Below, one piece after another: positions 1-12,227 of a DNA stretch of 64,000 nt (within the stretch, counting starts at the first letter, position 1; each line of letters starts with the position of its first letter). A model generated the notes under the pieces. The model saw only the letters and a list, made by a program, of their open reading frames with translations. It searched no databases and was not told the origin of the DNA. Position numbers and translations under genes: made by a program. The DNA comes from Cristatella mucedo (Eukaryota; Bryozoa; Phylactolaemata; Cristatellidae), in contig WPIO01000085.1 of assembly GCA_009760855.2 (NCBI GenBank), forward strand, positions 20,001-84,000, in the 5' to 3' direction.

Positions 1-289
1 TCGAAACTTTATAATGCAAAACCGTCTATTATAAGCTTTAAAATCCCAAACCGTAAAATGCTAAGCCCAATAAATCAAAACCCTATAATTAGCTACCTTA
101 TGATTCTAAGCACTAATTATATGCACTATAACAAGTTCTAATATCATATATAGTATATAATATGAGTCAATACCATCTAATTTTAACCAAATAATACCAA
201 CCTAATAAATCCAGGCCCTATAATCGTAAACATAATAATTCCAGACCCTTAAGTTCTCAACCCTATCATTTTGGGCCTAATACTTATTT
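1..289. repeat. AT-rich degenerate repeat flank (left edge)
   Basis: The stretch is built from loosely repeated phrases like aaccctataattcc, spaced about 14-16 bp apart, very AT-rich and almost free of CpG. The same phrases recur at 624-1077 and 5119-5835, so this is the outer part of one repeat domain interrupted by a LINE fragment and a CpG-rich core. No coding signal was seen. Confidence 0.6.
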
Positions 290-623
290 ACCAAATGCCT
301 GGACCTCCCACCCGACTTGTATCGGAACAACCTGACCACGTTTAAACAGAACTTAAAAACACCTATTTAGGACAGCATTTAGTGGGTCACTGATTCGTCC
401 TTCCTGTGCTAATGCGTGCTGACACTGTTTATGCTGCGACTAACCGCATTTGCATGCTGACCCTGTGCCTGTCACACCTAACCACGTTAGTCATTTTGTT
501 TGTCTATCAAGCACTCACCAGTCAATGGCATTTCCCTTTGCAGCAAATGTAAAGCGCCTAGAGAAAGAGTAAGTTCTCTGAGGGCGCTTTATCAAGTGCA
601 ATATTAATATTATTATTATTAAT
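290..623 (+). mobile_element. L2/CR1-type LINE, 3' fragment
   Basis: A 5'-truncated copy of the window's main LINE. It begins in the last codons of the reverse-transcriptase ORF (the CWNSLP-like region is degraded), continues through the 3' UTR, and ends in the family's terminal stem-loop (gcgcctagagaaagag ... ctctgagggcgc) followed by att repeats. It lies inside the AT-rich repeat flank. Confidence 0.8.
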
Positions 624-1077
624 CTAGACGCTATAATTCCTAACCAATTAATTACAGACCTTATTATTCCAAGCCCTATACTTATAAACACCATAATTTC
701 AAACTCTGTAATTACAAACGCGATAATTTCTAACCCAATAATTATAAAATCAATAATTACAAACGTAACAAACCTAACACTATAATTCCAAGCCCAATTA
801 TATAAACTCTATAATTCCAGACCCTATAATTCAAAACCGTGAATTGTAAGACCCAATAACCAATCTCATACCGAATAATCCATAAGCTATAATTCCAAAC
901 TATTCCAGACCCTATAATTCTAATACCTATAATTCAAAACCATTTCATTAGGAACCCTATAATCCCAAATAAAATAATTCCATACCCTAGAAATATAAGT
1001 ATATATATTTAATAAATATAGTAAAAATACCATATATAGTATATAGTATAGTTTAGTAAATATTGAATATCTAATTG
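624..1077. repeat. AT-rich degenerate repeat flank
   Basis: Same degenerate ccctataattcc phrases as 1-289, on the immediate left side of the CpG-rich minisatellite. No ORF or RNA gene is supported. Confidence 0.6.
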
Positions 1078-4000
1078 AGCCCGATTATGACGCGTCCGAT
1101 TATGATGCTCCCGATTATTAAGCGCCCGATTATGACGCTCCCGATTATTACGCCACCAATTATTCCGCCCGATTATTATGCGCCCGATTATTACGCACCC
1201 GACTATTACGCACCCGATTATTACGCGCCCGATAATTACGCCCCCCCGAATACTTACGACCGCGATGACCATGCCGCGATTATTACGCCCGCGATTATTA
1301 CGACCCGCGATTATTACGAGCCACGATTATTACGACCCACGATTATTACGACCCGCGTATATTGCGACCCGCGATTAATACGCCCGCGATTATTACGCCC
1401 GCGATTATTGCGCCCGCGATTATTACGTTCCCGATTTTTACTACCCGCAATTATTACGACCCGCTATTATTACGACCACAATTAATAGGACCCGCGATTA
1501 TTACGACGCGCGATTACTACGCCCTAGATTATTACGACAACGATTATTATGACCGCAATTATTACGCTCACGATTATTACGACCCGCGATTGTTACGTTC
1601 CCGATTATTACAAAATGCAATTATTACGACCCGCGATTATTACAACCACGATTATAAGGACAACGATTATTACGTTCGCGATTATTATGACCCGCGATTA
1701 TTATGACCGCGATTATTACGCCCGCGATCATTACGCCAGAGATTATGACGCCCTCGATTATTACGCCCGCGATTATTACGCCCGCGATTATTTCGCCAGC
1801 GATTATGACGCCTGCGATTATTACGCCAGCGATAATGACGCCCGCGATTATTACGCCCGCGATTACGCCCAGATTATTACGCCCGCGATTATTACGTTCC
1901 CGATTATTACGACACGCGATTATTACGAACCGCGATTATTACACCAGCGATTATTACGTTTCCGATTATTACGACCCGCGATTATTACGCCCTTGATTAT
2001 AATACACGCGTTTATTAAGACCCGCGATTATTACACCAACGATTGTTATGGCCAGGATCATTACGCTAGCGATTATTACGTTCCCGATTGTTACGACCCG
2101 CGATTATTATGACCCGCGATTATTACGACCCGCGATTAGTACGCCCGCGATTATTACGTTCCCGATCATTACGACCCGCGATTATTACGACAACGATTAT
2201 TACGCCCGCGATTATTACGCCAGCGATTATTACGTTCCCGATTATTACGACCCGCGATTATTACAAACAGCGATTATCACGCCCGCGATTATTACGTATC
2301 CGATTATTACGACCCGCGATTATTACGCCCGCGATTATTACGTTCCCGATTATTACGACACGCGATTATTACGAACCGCGATTATTACGCCAGCGATTAT
2401 TACGCCCGCGATCATTGCGCCGGCGATTATTGCGCCCGCGATTATTACGCCCGCGATCATTACGCCCGCGATTATTACGTTCCCGATTATTACGACACGC
2501 AATTATTACGAACCGCGATTATTAAGCCAGCGATTATTACGTTTTTGATTATTACTCCTGCGATTATTACGCCTGCGATTATTACGTTCCGATTATTGCG
2601 ACCCGCGATTATTACTCCTGCGATTATTACTCCTGCGATTATTACGCCTGCGATTATTACGTTCCCGATTATTACAACTCGTGATTATAACGCCCGCGAT
2701 TATTACGTTCCCGATTATTACAACCCGCGATTATTACGCCCGCGATTATTACGCCAGAGATTATTACGTTCCGATTATAACAACCCGTGACTATTACGAA
2801 CCGTGATTATTACATTCCTGATTATTATGACCCGCGATTATTACGTTCCCCATTATTACGACCCGCGATTATTACGACCACGATTATTACGACAACGATT
2901 ATTACGTTCCCGATCCTTATGATACGCGATTATTACGACCCTCGCTTATTACGACCACGATTATTAAGCCCGCGATTATTATGACCCGCAGTTATTACGA
3001 CCGCGATTATGACGCCCGCGATTATTACGTTCCTGATTATTACGACCCGCGATTATTACGACCCGCGATATTACGACCTGCGATTACGAGGGTCGCGATT
3101 ATTACGTCCCGCAATTATTACCATCCGCGAATATTATGACCACAATTATTACGACCTGCGATTATTACAACCACGATTATTACGCCCGGGATTATTACGC
3201 CCGCGATTATTAGTTCACGATTATTACGACCCGCGATTATTACGACCCGCGATCATGAAACCCGCGATAACTACGCACGCGATTATTACGTTCCCGATTA
3301 TTACGAGCCGCGATTAATACGACCTGCGATTATTACGCCCGCGATTATTCCGACCCGCGATTATTACGACCTGCAATTATTACGACTTGCGATTATTACG
3401 ACCCGCAATTATTACGACCCGCGATATTACGACCCGCGATTATTACGACCCTCGATTATTATGACCGCGATTATTACGACCCGCGATTATTACGCCAGCG
3501 ATTATTACGTTCCCGATTATGACTACCCGCGATTATTACGACAACGATTATTACGCTCCCGATTATTATGACTCGTGATTATTACGACCCGCGATTATTA
3601 CGCCCGCGATCATTACGTTCCCGATTATTACGACACGCGATTATTACTACCGAGATTATTACGACCGCAATTATTACGTTCCCGATTATTACGACCCGCG
3701 TTTATTACGACCCGCGATTATTACGACCGCGATTATTACGCGCGCGATTATTACGACCCGCGATTATGATGCTCAAGATTGACGCCCGCGATTATTACGC
3801 CCGCGATTATTACGAACCGTGATTATGACGCCCGATTATTACGACCCGCGGTTATTACGAACTGTGATTATGACGCCCGATTATTACGACACGCGGTTAT
3901 TACGAACCGTGATTATGACGCCCGATTATTACGACCCGCGGTTATTACGACCTGCGATTACTACGCCCTCGATTACTACTACCACGATTATTACGACCGC

Positions 4001-5118
4001 GATTTTTTCGCCCGCGATTTTTTCGCCCGCGATTATTAAACCCGTGATTATTACGACCCGCGATTATTACCTCCGCGATTATTACGCCAGCGATTATTAC
4101 GTTTCCGATATTTACGCCTGCGATTATTACGTTTCCGATTATTACGCCTGCGATTATTACGTTTCCGATTATTACGCTCGCGATTATTACGCCCGCGATT
4201 ATTACGAACCGTGATTATGACGCCCGATTATTACGACCCGCGGTTATTACGACCTGCGATTACTACGCCCTCGATTATTACTACCACGATTATTACGACC
4301 GCGATTATTTTGCGCGCGATTATTACACCCGTGATTATTACGACCCGCGATTATTACCTCCGCGATTATTACGCCAGCGATTATTACGTTTCCGATTATT
4401 ACGCCTGCTATCATTACGCTTCCAATTATTACGACCCGGATTATTACGACCCGCGATTATTACGCTCGCGATTATTACGTTTTCGATTATTACGACCCGG
4501 ATTATTACGACCCGCGATTATTACGCTCGCGATTATTACGCCCGCGATCATTACGCCCGCGATCATTACGCCCGCGATCATTACGTTCACGATCATTACA
4601 TTACGACCCGCGATTATTACGAACCGCGATTATTACGACCCGCGATTATTACGACCGCGATTATTACGACCGCGATTATTACGACCGCGATTATTACGAC
4701 CGCGATTATTACGACCCGCGATTATTACGACCGCGATTATTACGACCGCGATTATTACGACCGCGATTATTACGACCGCGATTATTACGACCGCGATTAT
4801 TACGACCGCGATTATTACGACCTCGATTATTACGACCTCGATTATTATGACCGCGATTATTACGTTCTCGATTATTACGTTTCCGATTATCACGTTTCCG
4901 ATTATCACGTTTCCGATTATCACGTTTCCGATTATCACGTTTCCGATTATCACGTTTCCGATTATCACGTTTCCGATTATCACGTTTCCGATTATCACGT
5001 TCCCGATTATCACGTTCCCGATTATTACGTGCGCGATTATTACGTGCCCGATTATTACGTGCCCGATTATTACGTGCCCGATTATTACGTGCCCGATTAT
5101 TACGTGCCCGATTTTTAC
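1078..5118. repeat. 4 kb CpG-rich 15/16-bp minisatellite
   Basis: About 260 units share the core gattattacg followed by 5-6 variable bases (cccgc, acccgc, ttccc, ccagc, accgc). Because many units are 15 bp, reading frames stay open on both strands and give long pentapeptide pseudo-ORFs; these have no codon or start evidence and are not genes. Homogeneous sub-blocks lie at the right end: gattattacgaccgc (about 4640-4850), gattatcacgtttcc (about 4866-5010) and gattattacgtgccc (about 5021-5110). Most units hold 2-3 CpGs. Confidence 0.97.
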
Positions 5119-5835
5119 GTAAATCGTATTATCGTAAACCCTGTATTATTACATTATTCTAAACCCTATAATTCCAAACATTGTGACTCCTAACTTCATA
5201 ATTCCTTACTCTATAATTCCATAACCCTATAATTTAAACCCTAAAATTTAAACCTAGTAATTCAAACCCTATAATTTGAAACCATATAATTGTCATCCAT
5301 ATGATCCCAAACTTCAGACTCTAAAAAAAATGACCATGTAATTCCAAACCCTATAATTCTAAACCCTACAATTCCAAACTATTTTATTCCTAACCCTTAA
5401 CTCCAAACCGTATAATCTAAGCCCGATAAATTCCTAACCGTATAATTGTATACCCTAGCGTTCAACACCACATAATTCTATGACCAATACTATAGACGTT
5501 ATAATTCTAGACCATATGATTCCAAACCCAATAGTTACCTTAATCCATTCCAATAATTGAATAATAATAATAATTCCATTAATTTTAATTGATTCTACAC
5601 CCAATAATTCTATAATCAATAATTCCAAACCCTATCATTAATTACAAACCCTATCATTTTATAACCCAACCCCCTATAATGCTATACCCCAAACTTTACA
5701 ATTCTAAACCCTTTACACCTATATGCCCTAATAACCTTAAGCATAAGACAAACAGACCCTATAGCTTAGGACTTTAAGACGGTAAATTCCAGCCTTAAAA
5801 TCAACAAACCCAAACCCTTAAATCGGGGGGGGGGC
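5119..5835. repeat. AT-rich degenerate repeat flank, ending in poly-G
   Basis: CpG-poor ccctataattcc-type repeats resume on the right side of the minisatellite and end in a run of ten G (about 5826-5835). No coding potential was seen. Confidence 0.6.
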
Positions 5836-6438
5836 TCTAACGAACACCAAATCCCCTCAACATCTTAGGACAAACATGGAAAACATGTGAACACTTACCG
5901 TGCGACTGGAGCACAAGGCACACAACGTATATAATAAGCAAGTGCAATCACAAAAAAACAAAAACAATCATACAAAGTGGATTGTGCACGCAAGGGAATA
6001 CAATAAATATCAATTCTCTTAAACAGCAAACACCTTAGAATAACAAGTAACGTGGTAGAACATACTAGCAACGAAGTAACAGTGTACATTCTAACAACTT
6101 GAGATGGAAGCAACATTAACTATTCGAATTAGTACAGTAAATCTGAACATTTTAATCCTATAATGGCTACCCAATTACCCGTATGTTAATATTAGGTGCT
6201 ACACGAGAAATACTAAAGTTATACCGGCCGTAGTAAAAGATGAAAACGTACTTACCAATTTTGTTCCTCCAAAGTTGCGAAGTCCGACGTTGTAATGGTG
6301 CTGGGTGTGTCTTATCGAGGCTAATATTGACTTACCTTTACACGAATAACCAATTTTTGAAGATGTCCGATGAAAGGCAACATGACACTTATGAAGCAGC
6401 AGCACTCACAGCCATGCAAGACAGTTATATATCTATTT
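5836..6438. other. Unassigned AT-rich sequence
   Basis: Short ORFs only, all without recognisable similarity. No splice-bounded coding segment or repeat structure is evident. Confidence 0.4.
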
Positions 6439-7212
6439 TCAGCTTCATAACATTGTTAAAATTCGGGCATGCTTAGATAAGGATACCACGTGCAAGTTGG
6501 TCCATGCATTCATGACATCCCGTCTCGACTTCTGCAACTCACTGCTTACTGGCCTACCAGCATGTGCGATCAGGCGATTGCAGCTGGGGCAAAACTCTGC
6601 AGCTAGGCTTGTCTGTCGTGAGCATCGCAGTTGCCATATCACACCACTTCTCGCCGACCTGCACTGGCTACCAGTCAATCAACGGATTTACATCAAGGTC
6701 TTGTCGCTCACTCATAGGTCACTTCATTCTTTGTCTCCAGCCTATCTCTCAGATATCAGGCCAAGCATCGTACCACCCCCTTTTTCGGAATCCAACAGTC
6801 TACAAATACCCAGTACAAACCTCAAATCTTTTGGAAACCGTGCATTTAGTTCGTATGCTCCCAAAGCCTGGAACTCCCTCCCGACCTGCGCCACAACATC
6901 CCCTGACCTGACCACATTTAAAAAGAACTTAAAAACACCTATTTAGGACAGCATCTAGTGGATCCCTGTGATTCGTCCTTGATGTGTTTATGCGTGCTGA
7001 CACTGCATGCTGCTACTAACCACATTTGCATGCTGACCCTGTGCATGTCACCCCTAACCATATTATTCATTTTGTTTGTTTATCAAGCATGACATTACTC
7101 ACCATTCAATGGAATTTCCCTTTGCAGCAAATGTAAAGCGACTAAACAAAACAGAGATTGAGTTCTCTGAGGGCACTTTATCAAGTGCATTATTATTATT
7201 ATTATTAGTATT
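6439..7212 (+). mobile_element. L2/CR1-type LINE, 5'-truncated copy
   Basis: The longest clean plus-strand copy of the C-terminal LINE region. An ORF at 6497-6946 carries the family motifs SRLDFCNSLL, LHWLPVNQRI, FKSFGNRAFS-like and APKAWNSLP, typical of the segment after the reverse-transcriptase core in L2/CR1-clade elements. A small deletion around the YLSDI motif shifts the usual reading. A 3' UTR, the terminal stem-loop and (att)n follow. No catalytic YADD is present, so this is a dead fragment. Confidence 0.9.
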
Positions 7213-7343
7213 AGTATTATGCAGTCGAAAGGCAGAGGAGTCTCTCAAATTCCTGAGTTGCACTTACAAATAATTGCTTCTTCACAAATGGAATTTAGTG
7301 CCCGGCAAATTGTTGACATGCTGCCTACACTAAAGACAGGTCC

Positions 7344-8333
7344 GGTCCGACGGATATTTTGCTGTGTCACCGGCCCAACGGATATTTTGCTGTGTCACCG
7401 GCCCAACGGATATTTTGCTGTGTCACCGGCCCAACGGATATTTTGCTGTGTCACCGGCCCAACGGATATTTTGCTGTGTCACCGGCCCAACGGATATTTT
7501 GCTGTGTCACCGGCCCAACGTATATTTTGCTGTGTCACCGGCCCAACGGATATTTTTCGCTGTGTCAACGGCCCAACGGATATTTTGCTGTGTCACCGGC
7601 CCAACGGATATTTTGCTGTGTCACCGGCCCAACGGATATTTTGCTGTGTCACCGGTCCAACGGATATTTCGCTGTGTCAACGGCCCAACGGATATTTCGC
7701 TGTGTCAACGGCCCAACGGATATTTCGCTGTGTCACCGGCCCAACGTATATTTTGCTGTGTCACCGGCCCAACGGATATTTTTCGCTGTGTCAACGGCCC
7801 AACGGATATTTTGCTGTGTCACCGGCCCAACGGATATTTTGCTGTGTCACCGGCCCAACGGATATTTTGCTGTGTCACCGGTCCAACGGATATTTCGCTG
7901 TGTCACCGGCCCAACGGATATTTCGCTGTGTCAACGGCCCAACGGATATTTCGCTGTGTCAACGGCCCAACGGATATGTCGCTGTGTCAACGGCCCAACG
8001 GATATGTCGCTGTGTCAACGGCCCAACGGATATGTCGCTGTGTCAACGGCCCAACGGATATTTCGCTGTGTCACCGGCCCAACGGATATTTCGCTGTGTC
8101 ACCGGCCCAACGGATATTTCGCTGTGTCACCGGCCCAACGGATATTTCGCTGTGTCACCGGCCCAACGGATATTTCGCTGTGTCACCGGCCCAACGGATA
8201 TTTCGCTGTGTCACCGGCCCAACGGATATTTCGCTGTGTCACCGGCCCAACGGATATGTCGCTGTGTCATCGGCCCAACGGATATGTCGCTGTGTCATCG
8301 GCCCAACGGATATGTTGCTGTGTCATCGGCATC
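7344..8333. repeat. 28-bp tandem array (~35 units)
   Basis: Unit core cggatattttgctgtgtc plus accggcccaa, 28 bp. Variants are ttt/ttc/gtc before the gctgtg and cac/caa/cat after it; ggatatgtcgc units cluster at the right end. Twenty-eight is not a multiple of three, so each frame cycles through all three phases every 84 bp and all three plus frames stay open for ~330 codons. This is a repeat artefact, not a gene. Confidence 0.95.
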
Positions 8334-8724
8334 AGCTCAAGCCATGAATGCGAATAGGATATGAGTAACTAGAACGATAAACTGGCAAACCTACAGTATG
8401 CAGTCAAATCTTAATCTTAATCAAAGTTGTCAAATCTTAATCTTAAGGTGGCAGCTATAGGCAGTCGCTGTGTTGGCTGCTTAAAATCAGTATGATAATG
8501 ACAAATATGTGCTTCTCCAGCCTTGCAGTGGCTACATATCGCTTACTTCGAGAGACGAACTAACGATGAGTGTATGCTCCGAGAAGCAGTGTTCAAGACT
8601 CACTTAGCTTCTACACACCTTGCTGATTCGACCGTGTTCGTCCCTGCAGACCGACAAGTGCACACAGTGTGAACTGTTCACTATGAAGGTAAGGCTGAGA
8701 TGCTGCAGCTGTCTCATGACCTAC
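8334..8724. other. Unassigned sequence after the 28-bp array
   Basis: Contains a small direct repeat (gtcaaatcttaatcttaa twice, about 8403-8446). Nothing else is supported. Confidence 0.4.
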
Positions 8725-8727
8725 ACT

Positions 8728-8948
8728 GCAATTGGCCGACCTAGCCCTGCTGTCGGTCACATGACCAAAGCTGCTATTGGCTGGCCAAGCCCAACTGTTG
8801 GTCACATGACCTGGCCTGCTATTGGCTTGGCTAGCCCAATAGTTGGTCACATGACCTACGTTGCTATTGGCTAGCCTAGCCCAACTGTTGGTCACATGAT
8901 CTATTATGAGACTTGCTTGCCCTAGCCCTGCTGTTGGTCGCATGACCT
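8728..8948. repeat. 45-bp tandem array with CCAAT and TCACATGA motifs
   Basis: Five units: ggtcacatgacc-type cores recur exactly 45 bp apart (gtcac at about 8756, 8801, 8846, 8891 and gtcgc at 8936). Each unit has an inverted CCAAT box (gctattggct) about 25-30 bp before a TCACATGA motif, which matches the M-box/E-box class bound by MiT/TFE bHLH-LZ factors. Related single copies occur near 9700, 18785 and 20445. Either a promoter-like repeat or part of a transposon; function is inference. Confidence 0.8.
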
Positions 8949-9384
8949 AAGCCGGTCTAACTGGGTTGGTAGGTAGCCCAAGTAAGCCACGACTCCAGGT
9001 TTCAGTTTTGGCAGGCTTTCCCTGGTATGATGTGGTGTAGCCATGTCGGCACCTTGAGCCTGTGGTGCATGGCTTTAAGTGATATATCGTAAAAAAACGC
9101 TACCAAAAGATCCGGAAAACAGAGAGACTCAATCTGAGGCTGCAGTCCTGAGAAGGTTGTCATGCACTGGCAGCAATGCTAACTGTGGATTGACTAGCTA
9201 TGAAACGTAAGTGAATATTAAATGCTAGATTTAAAGTTTTGATATTTGGTCTGCCACATCTCGTTCTAGTGTTTGTAGTTGGAAATGAAGTAGGGACACT
9301 GGATAGAAGTTGCTTACATTATCCTGGTTTTGTGCTGCCAGCGCGAGCCGGTTGCACGCTCGTGCTATCAACCGTCAAAAAATA
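8949..9384. other. Unassigned sequence
   Basis: No ORF of substance. One donor-like site (aacgtaagtg near 9208) suggests possible noncoding transcription from the 45-bp array, but nothing else supports a transcript. Confidence 0.3.
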
Positions 9385-9532
9385 ATATATAATTCATTTG
9401 TATAGTGCCCTAAGAGAACTTGATCTCTATTCAGCCACTTCACGTATGCCTCGGGGCTCGAGCCTCAGCCAGATCTTGGTCGGAACGAGCACCTTAACCA
9501 CTAGACCAAACCAGCGGCTCCCATTGTTTAGT
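9385..9532 (-). mobile_element. tRNA-derived SINE, family 1
   Basis: Reverse-oriented copy. On the minus strand an A-box-like region (tggtttggtctagtggttaa), a B-box (ggctcgagcc) and the family tail (stem-loop ending ggcactatacaaatgaatt) follow in order. The tail matches the LINE terminal stem-loop. Confidence 0.85.
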
Positions 9533-10491
9533 GTGCATCGAACTTAAGGCAGTATTGCCAACACATTTCCACGTAGTGCAATAAGGGGAGCATACTATAC
9601 TAAAAAGGGGTGAAACAGGGGGGAAAAGGAGGACAGTAAACTGAGGAGTAGGCTGGTGAAAGCAACGGCAAGAACCGGTAGTGTCACAGATAGCCGGGCC
9701 TGCCGATAGTCACATGACTGCAACTCGAATGGGTTGGCTCAGGCAACTAGTTGAAGCTAGCGGCGAAATGAACAATTGAGACAAAAAAATTAACCTCTGT
9801 GGTGGTCCAAGCTCAGGGGAAAGAGTGCAGAGTCAGCCAGATAACCGTGAGGTACTCACCACCTGGGTGCTCATTTAGTACAAATTACTAACGATCACGG
9901 TACCGAGCCTGTTAAATCTATCAGCCGAACACTAGGATTAATTTCTTTCCCTACCCTCAAATCTTCATACTCCCTGAACTGCCGACGAAATCAAGTGAAT
10001 ACTCTGAATATAATACTCACTTAAAAAAAGACACGGCTCTCAATCCAGCCGGCAAAGGAGGCATGTAGTGCAATAGAAGCTTCGTGGATAATGGAACCGA
10101 GTGAGCTTCTGCTCACTAAGTATCTAACCACCTAGGGCCACTTCATTCTACTCTAGCAGACCATTTTGCACCTAGCATCAATAACGAGTAATCATGTGAA
10201 ATTTGTTCTATACTTTTCATCTTCCCCTCGTCTTCATCTACCGATATCTAGGAACCACTCAGCTAGTGAATCACATACCGTTGAACCAATTAAAGAAACA
10301 TATGATGCAGCAAGAAATAAGAATATACAATCTATACACAACACTGTTTACTCATATTAACTTATATTATAATCCAATCTTAGCTGATAATACGGTTTGG
10401 AGAAGCCGAAATCCCGACTGAGACATGGACTATGGCTCACTCTGATGGGGTCAGACAGGATCAGCTCGACTTGGTATTAATATTGGCTGTC

Positions 10492-10492
<1 letters not shown>
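9533..10492. other. Unassigned intergenic sequence
   Basis: Holds a diverged gccgatagtcacatgac motif near 9700 related to the 45-bp array. No other feature is supported. Confidence 0.4.
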
Positions 10493-10532
<40 letters not shown>

Positions 10533-11595
10533 ACTTGATAAAGCACCCTCAGATAACTTAATCTTTGCTAGGTGCTTTACATTTAATAATAAAAATAATA
10601 ATGCACTTGATAAAGTGCCCCAGAGAACTCAATCTCTTTCTAGGCACTTTACATTTGCTGCAAAGGGAAATGCGATTAAATAGTGAGTAATATCATGCTT
10701 GATAAACATGAATAACATGGTTAGGGGTGACATGCACAGGTTCAGCATGCAAATGTGATTAGTGGCAGCAGGCACAGTGTCAGCACGAATAAGCACATGA
10801 AGGACGAATCAGAGGGACCCACTAAATGCTGTCCTAAATAGGTGTTCTTTTAAGTTCTTTTTAAATGTGGTCAAGTCAGGTGATGTTCTGACGCAGGTCG
10901 GGAGGGAGTTCCAGGCTTTGGGAGCATACGAACTAAATGCACGGTCTCAAAAGGATTTGAGTTTGTACGAGGTATTGGTAAACTGTTGGATTCCAAAAAG
11001 TGGGTGGTACGATGCTTGGCCTGATGGGGTAGTATATCTGAGAGATAGGCTGGAGCCAAAGAATGAAGTGACCTAAAAGTGAGCGACAGGACCTTGAAGT
11101 CGATCCGTTGCTTGACTGGGAGCCAGTGCAGGTCGGCGAGAAGTGGTGTGATTTGGCAACTGCAACGCTCACGACAGACAAGCCTGGCTAGCTGCGGAGT
11201 TTTGCACTAGCTGCAATCGCCTGATTGCACATGCCGGTAGGCCAGCAAGCAGTGAGTTACAGAAGTCAAGACCTGATGTCATAAATGCACGGACCAACTT
11301 AAACGTTGTATCCTTATCTTAACAAGCCCAAATTTTAGCAATGTTATGTAGCTGAAACTAGGCAGACTTGACTGTGGAGCCGATGTGGTCGTCTAACGAG
11401 AGGTCACTTTGGAACATGACACCTAGATTTCGAGCTGATTCAACCGGAGATCTGCTGGCAGAGCCAATTGTGAGCGTCAGCCTTTCAAATTTCCGAGTTA
11501 CATTGGTTTTGTGCATAACTAGTAAGTTAGTTTTATCATCGTTTAGTTTCCAAAAATTTGCTGCCATCCATGTGCAGATGTCATCAAAACATCAC
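10493..11595 (-). mobile_element. Two overlapping L2/CR1-type LINE copies
   Basis: A ~95-bp terminal fragment with its own (aat)n tail (10493-10590) abuts a longer copy (10594-11595). On the minus strand the longer copy holds the KLNDDKTNLLV and ARNLGVMFQSDLS motifs that follow the reverse-transcriptase core, then the LHWLP and AYLSDI region. Several frameshifts break the ORF. Confidence 0.85.
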
Positions 11596-11707
11596 ATTTG
11601 CAGCAAAAGAACATTGTTTATAACAACTGCCACACACACAGTGCCCCAGACAATGTGAGGCTGCAGGTTATTAAAATATTGATATTAAATAAGTATTAAT
11701 ATAAATT

Positions 11708-11785
11708 TACAGTGCTTCCTCAGAGAACTAACTATATCTCTTTCTATGTATTTCACATCTGCGGTAAAGGAAGGGAACCACTACG
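11708..11785 (-). mobile_element. LINE 3' tail fragment
   Basis: Only the terminal stem-loop region of the LINE is recognisable (agagaacta ... tctctttctatg). The surrounding 11596-12105 has a C-run near 11847 and no other supported feature. Confidence 0.55.
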
Positions 11786-12105
11786 GTTTTTGAAAACAAC
11801 CACGGCATCAACACGAACCGATAGACGAAAAGGAATTCACCAGGACCCCCCCCCCCCAGCAATACAATGAGCAGTAGGTGCAGTTTATCTTCGTTTTACA
11901 TGATAAGCCCCTTGATGACAATCGGGTGAGGTTAGGGCACAATCGAGTCATAATCAAAGCTATACCGCTTGTGTCACAAGAGACGGGAGGACAATACCTA
12001 GCATTATAGGACGGTAGTTTAGATATGTAGCATACAGCAACAAAATCTTGGAACCACAAAGTGAGACAATTTACCTTTAAGACAAAGCGCTGCCTGTGGG
12101 CCTAT

Positions 12106-12195
12106 TCAGGTCGCTGAAATGTAGTGCAATGTGGCAGCCGCCAAGCTCATGACAAGAAAGCCTGACTGCACAATTTTTCACCTGGTATAAGTTCC
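12106..12195 (-). mobile_element. Diverged LINE fragment
   Basis: Resembles the reverse complement of the LINE segment around the AARLVCRE motif (caggtcgctgaaatg ... gtggcagccg). It points away from the plus-strand copy that starts 30 bp later. Confidence 0.5.
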
Positions 12196-12227
12196 TTATT
12201 TAACTGGCACGAAGACCTGTGGTAAAG

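Noticed and set aside
1-1000. Telomeric repeat (aaccct phrases)
   Set aside because: Phrases are part of a ~15-bp degenerate unit, not tandem TTAGGG or TTTAGGG.
1075-5122. Long ORFs on both strands (up to 303 codons) in the minisatellite
   Set aside because: They follow from 15-bp units lacking stops; pentapeptide repeats with no gene context.
6497-6946. Host gene encoding the 149-codon ORF
   Set aside because: Same protein segment recurs many times with LINE 3' UTR and (att)n tail; it is a LINE fragment.
7344-8333. CRISPR-like array
   Set aside because: Units are directly adjacent with no unique spacers, in a eukaryotic genome.
7219-8364. Three overlapping ~330-380 codon ORFs
   Set aside because: 28-bp tandem repeat open in every phase; identical peptide permuted between frames.
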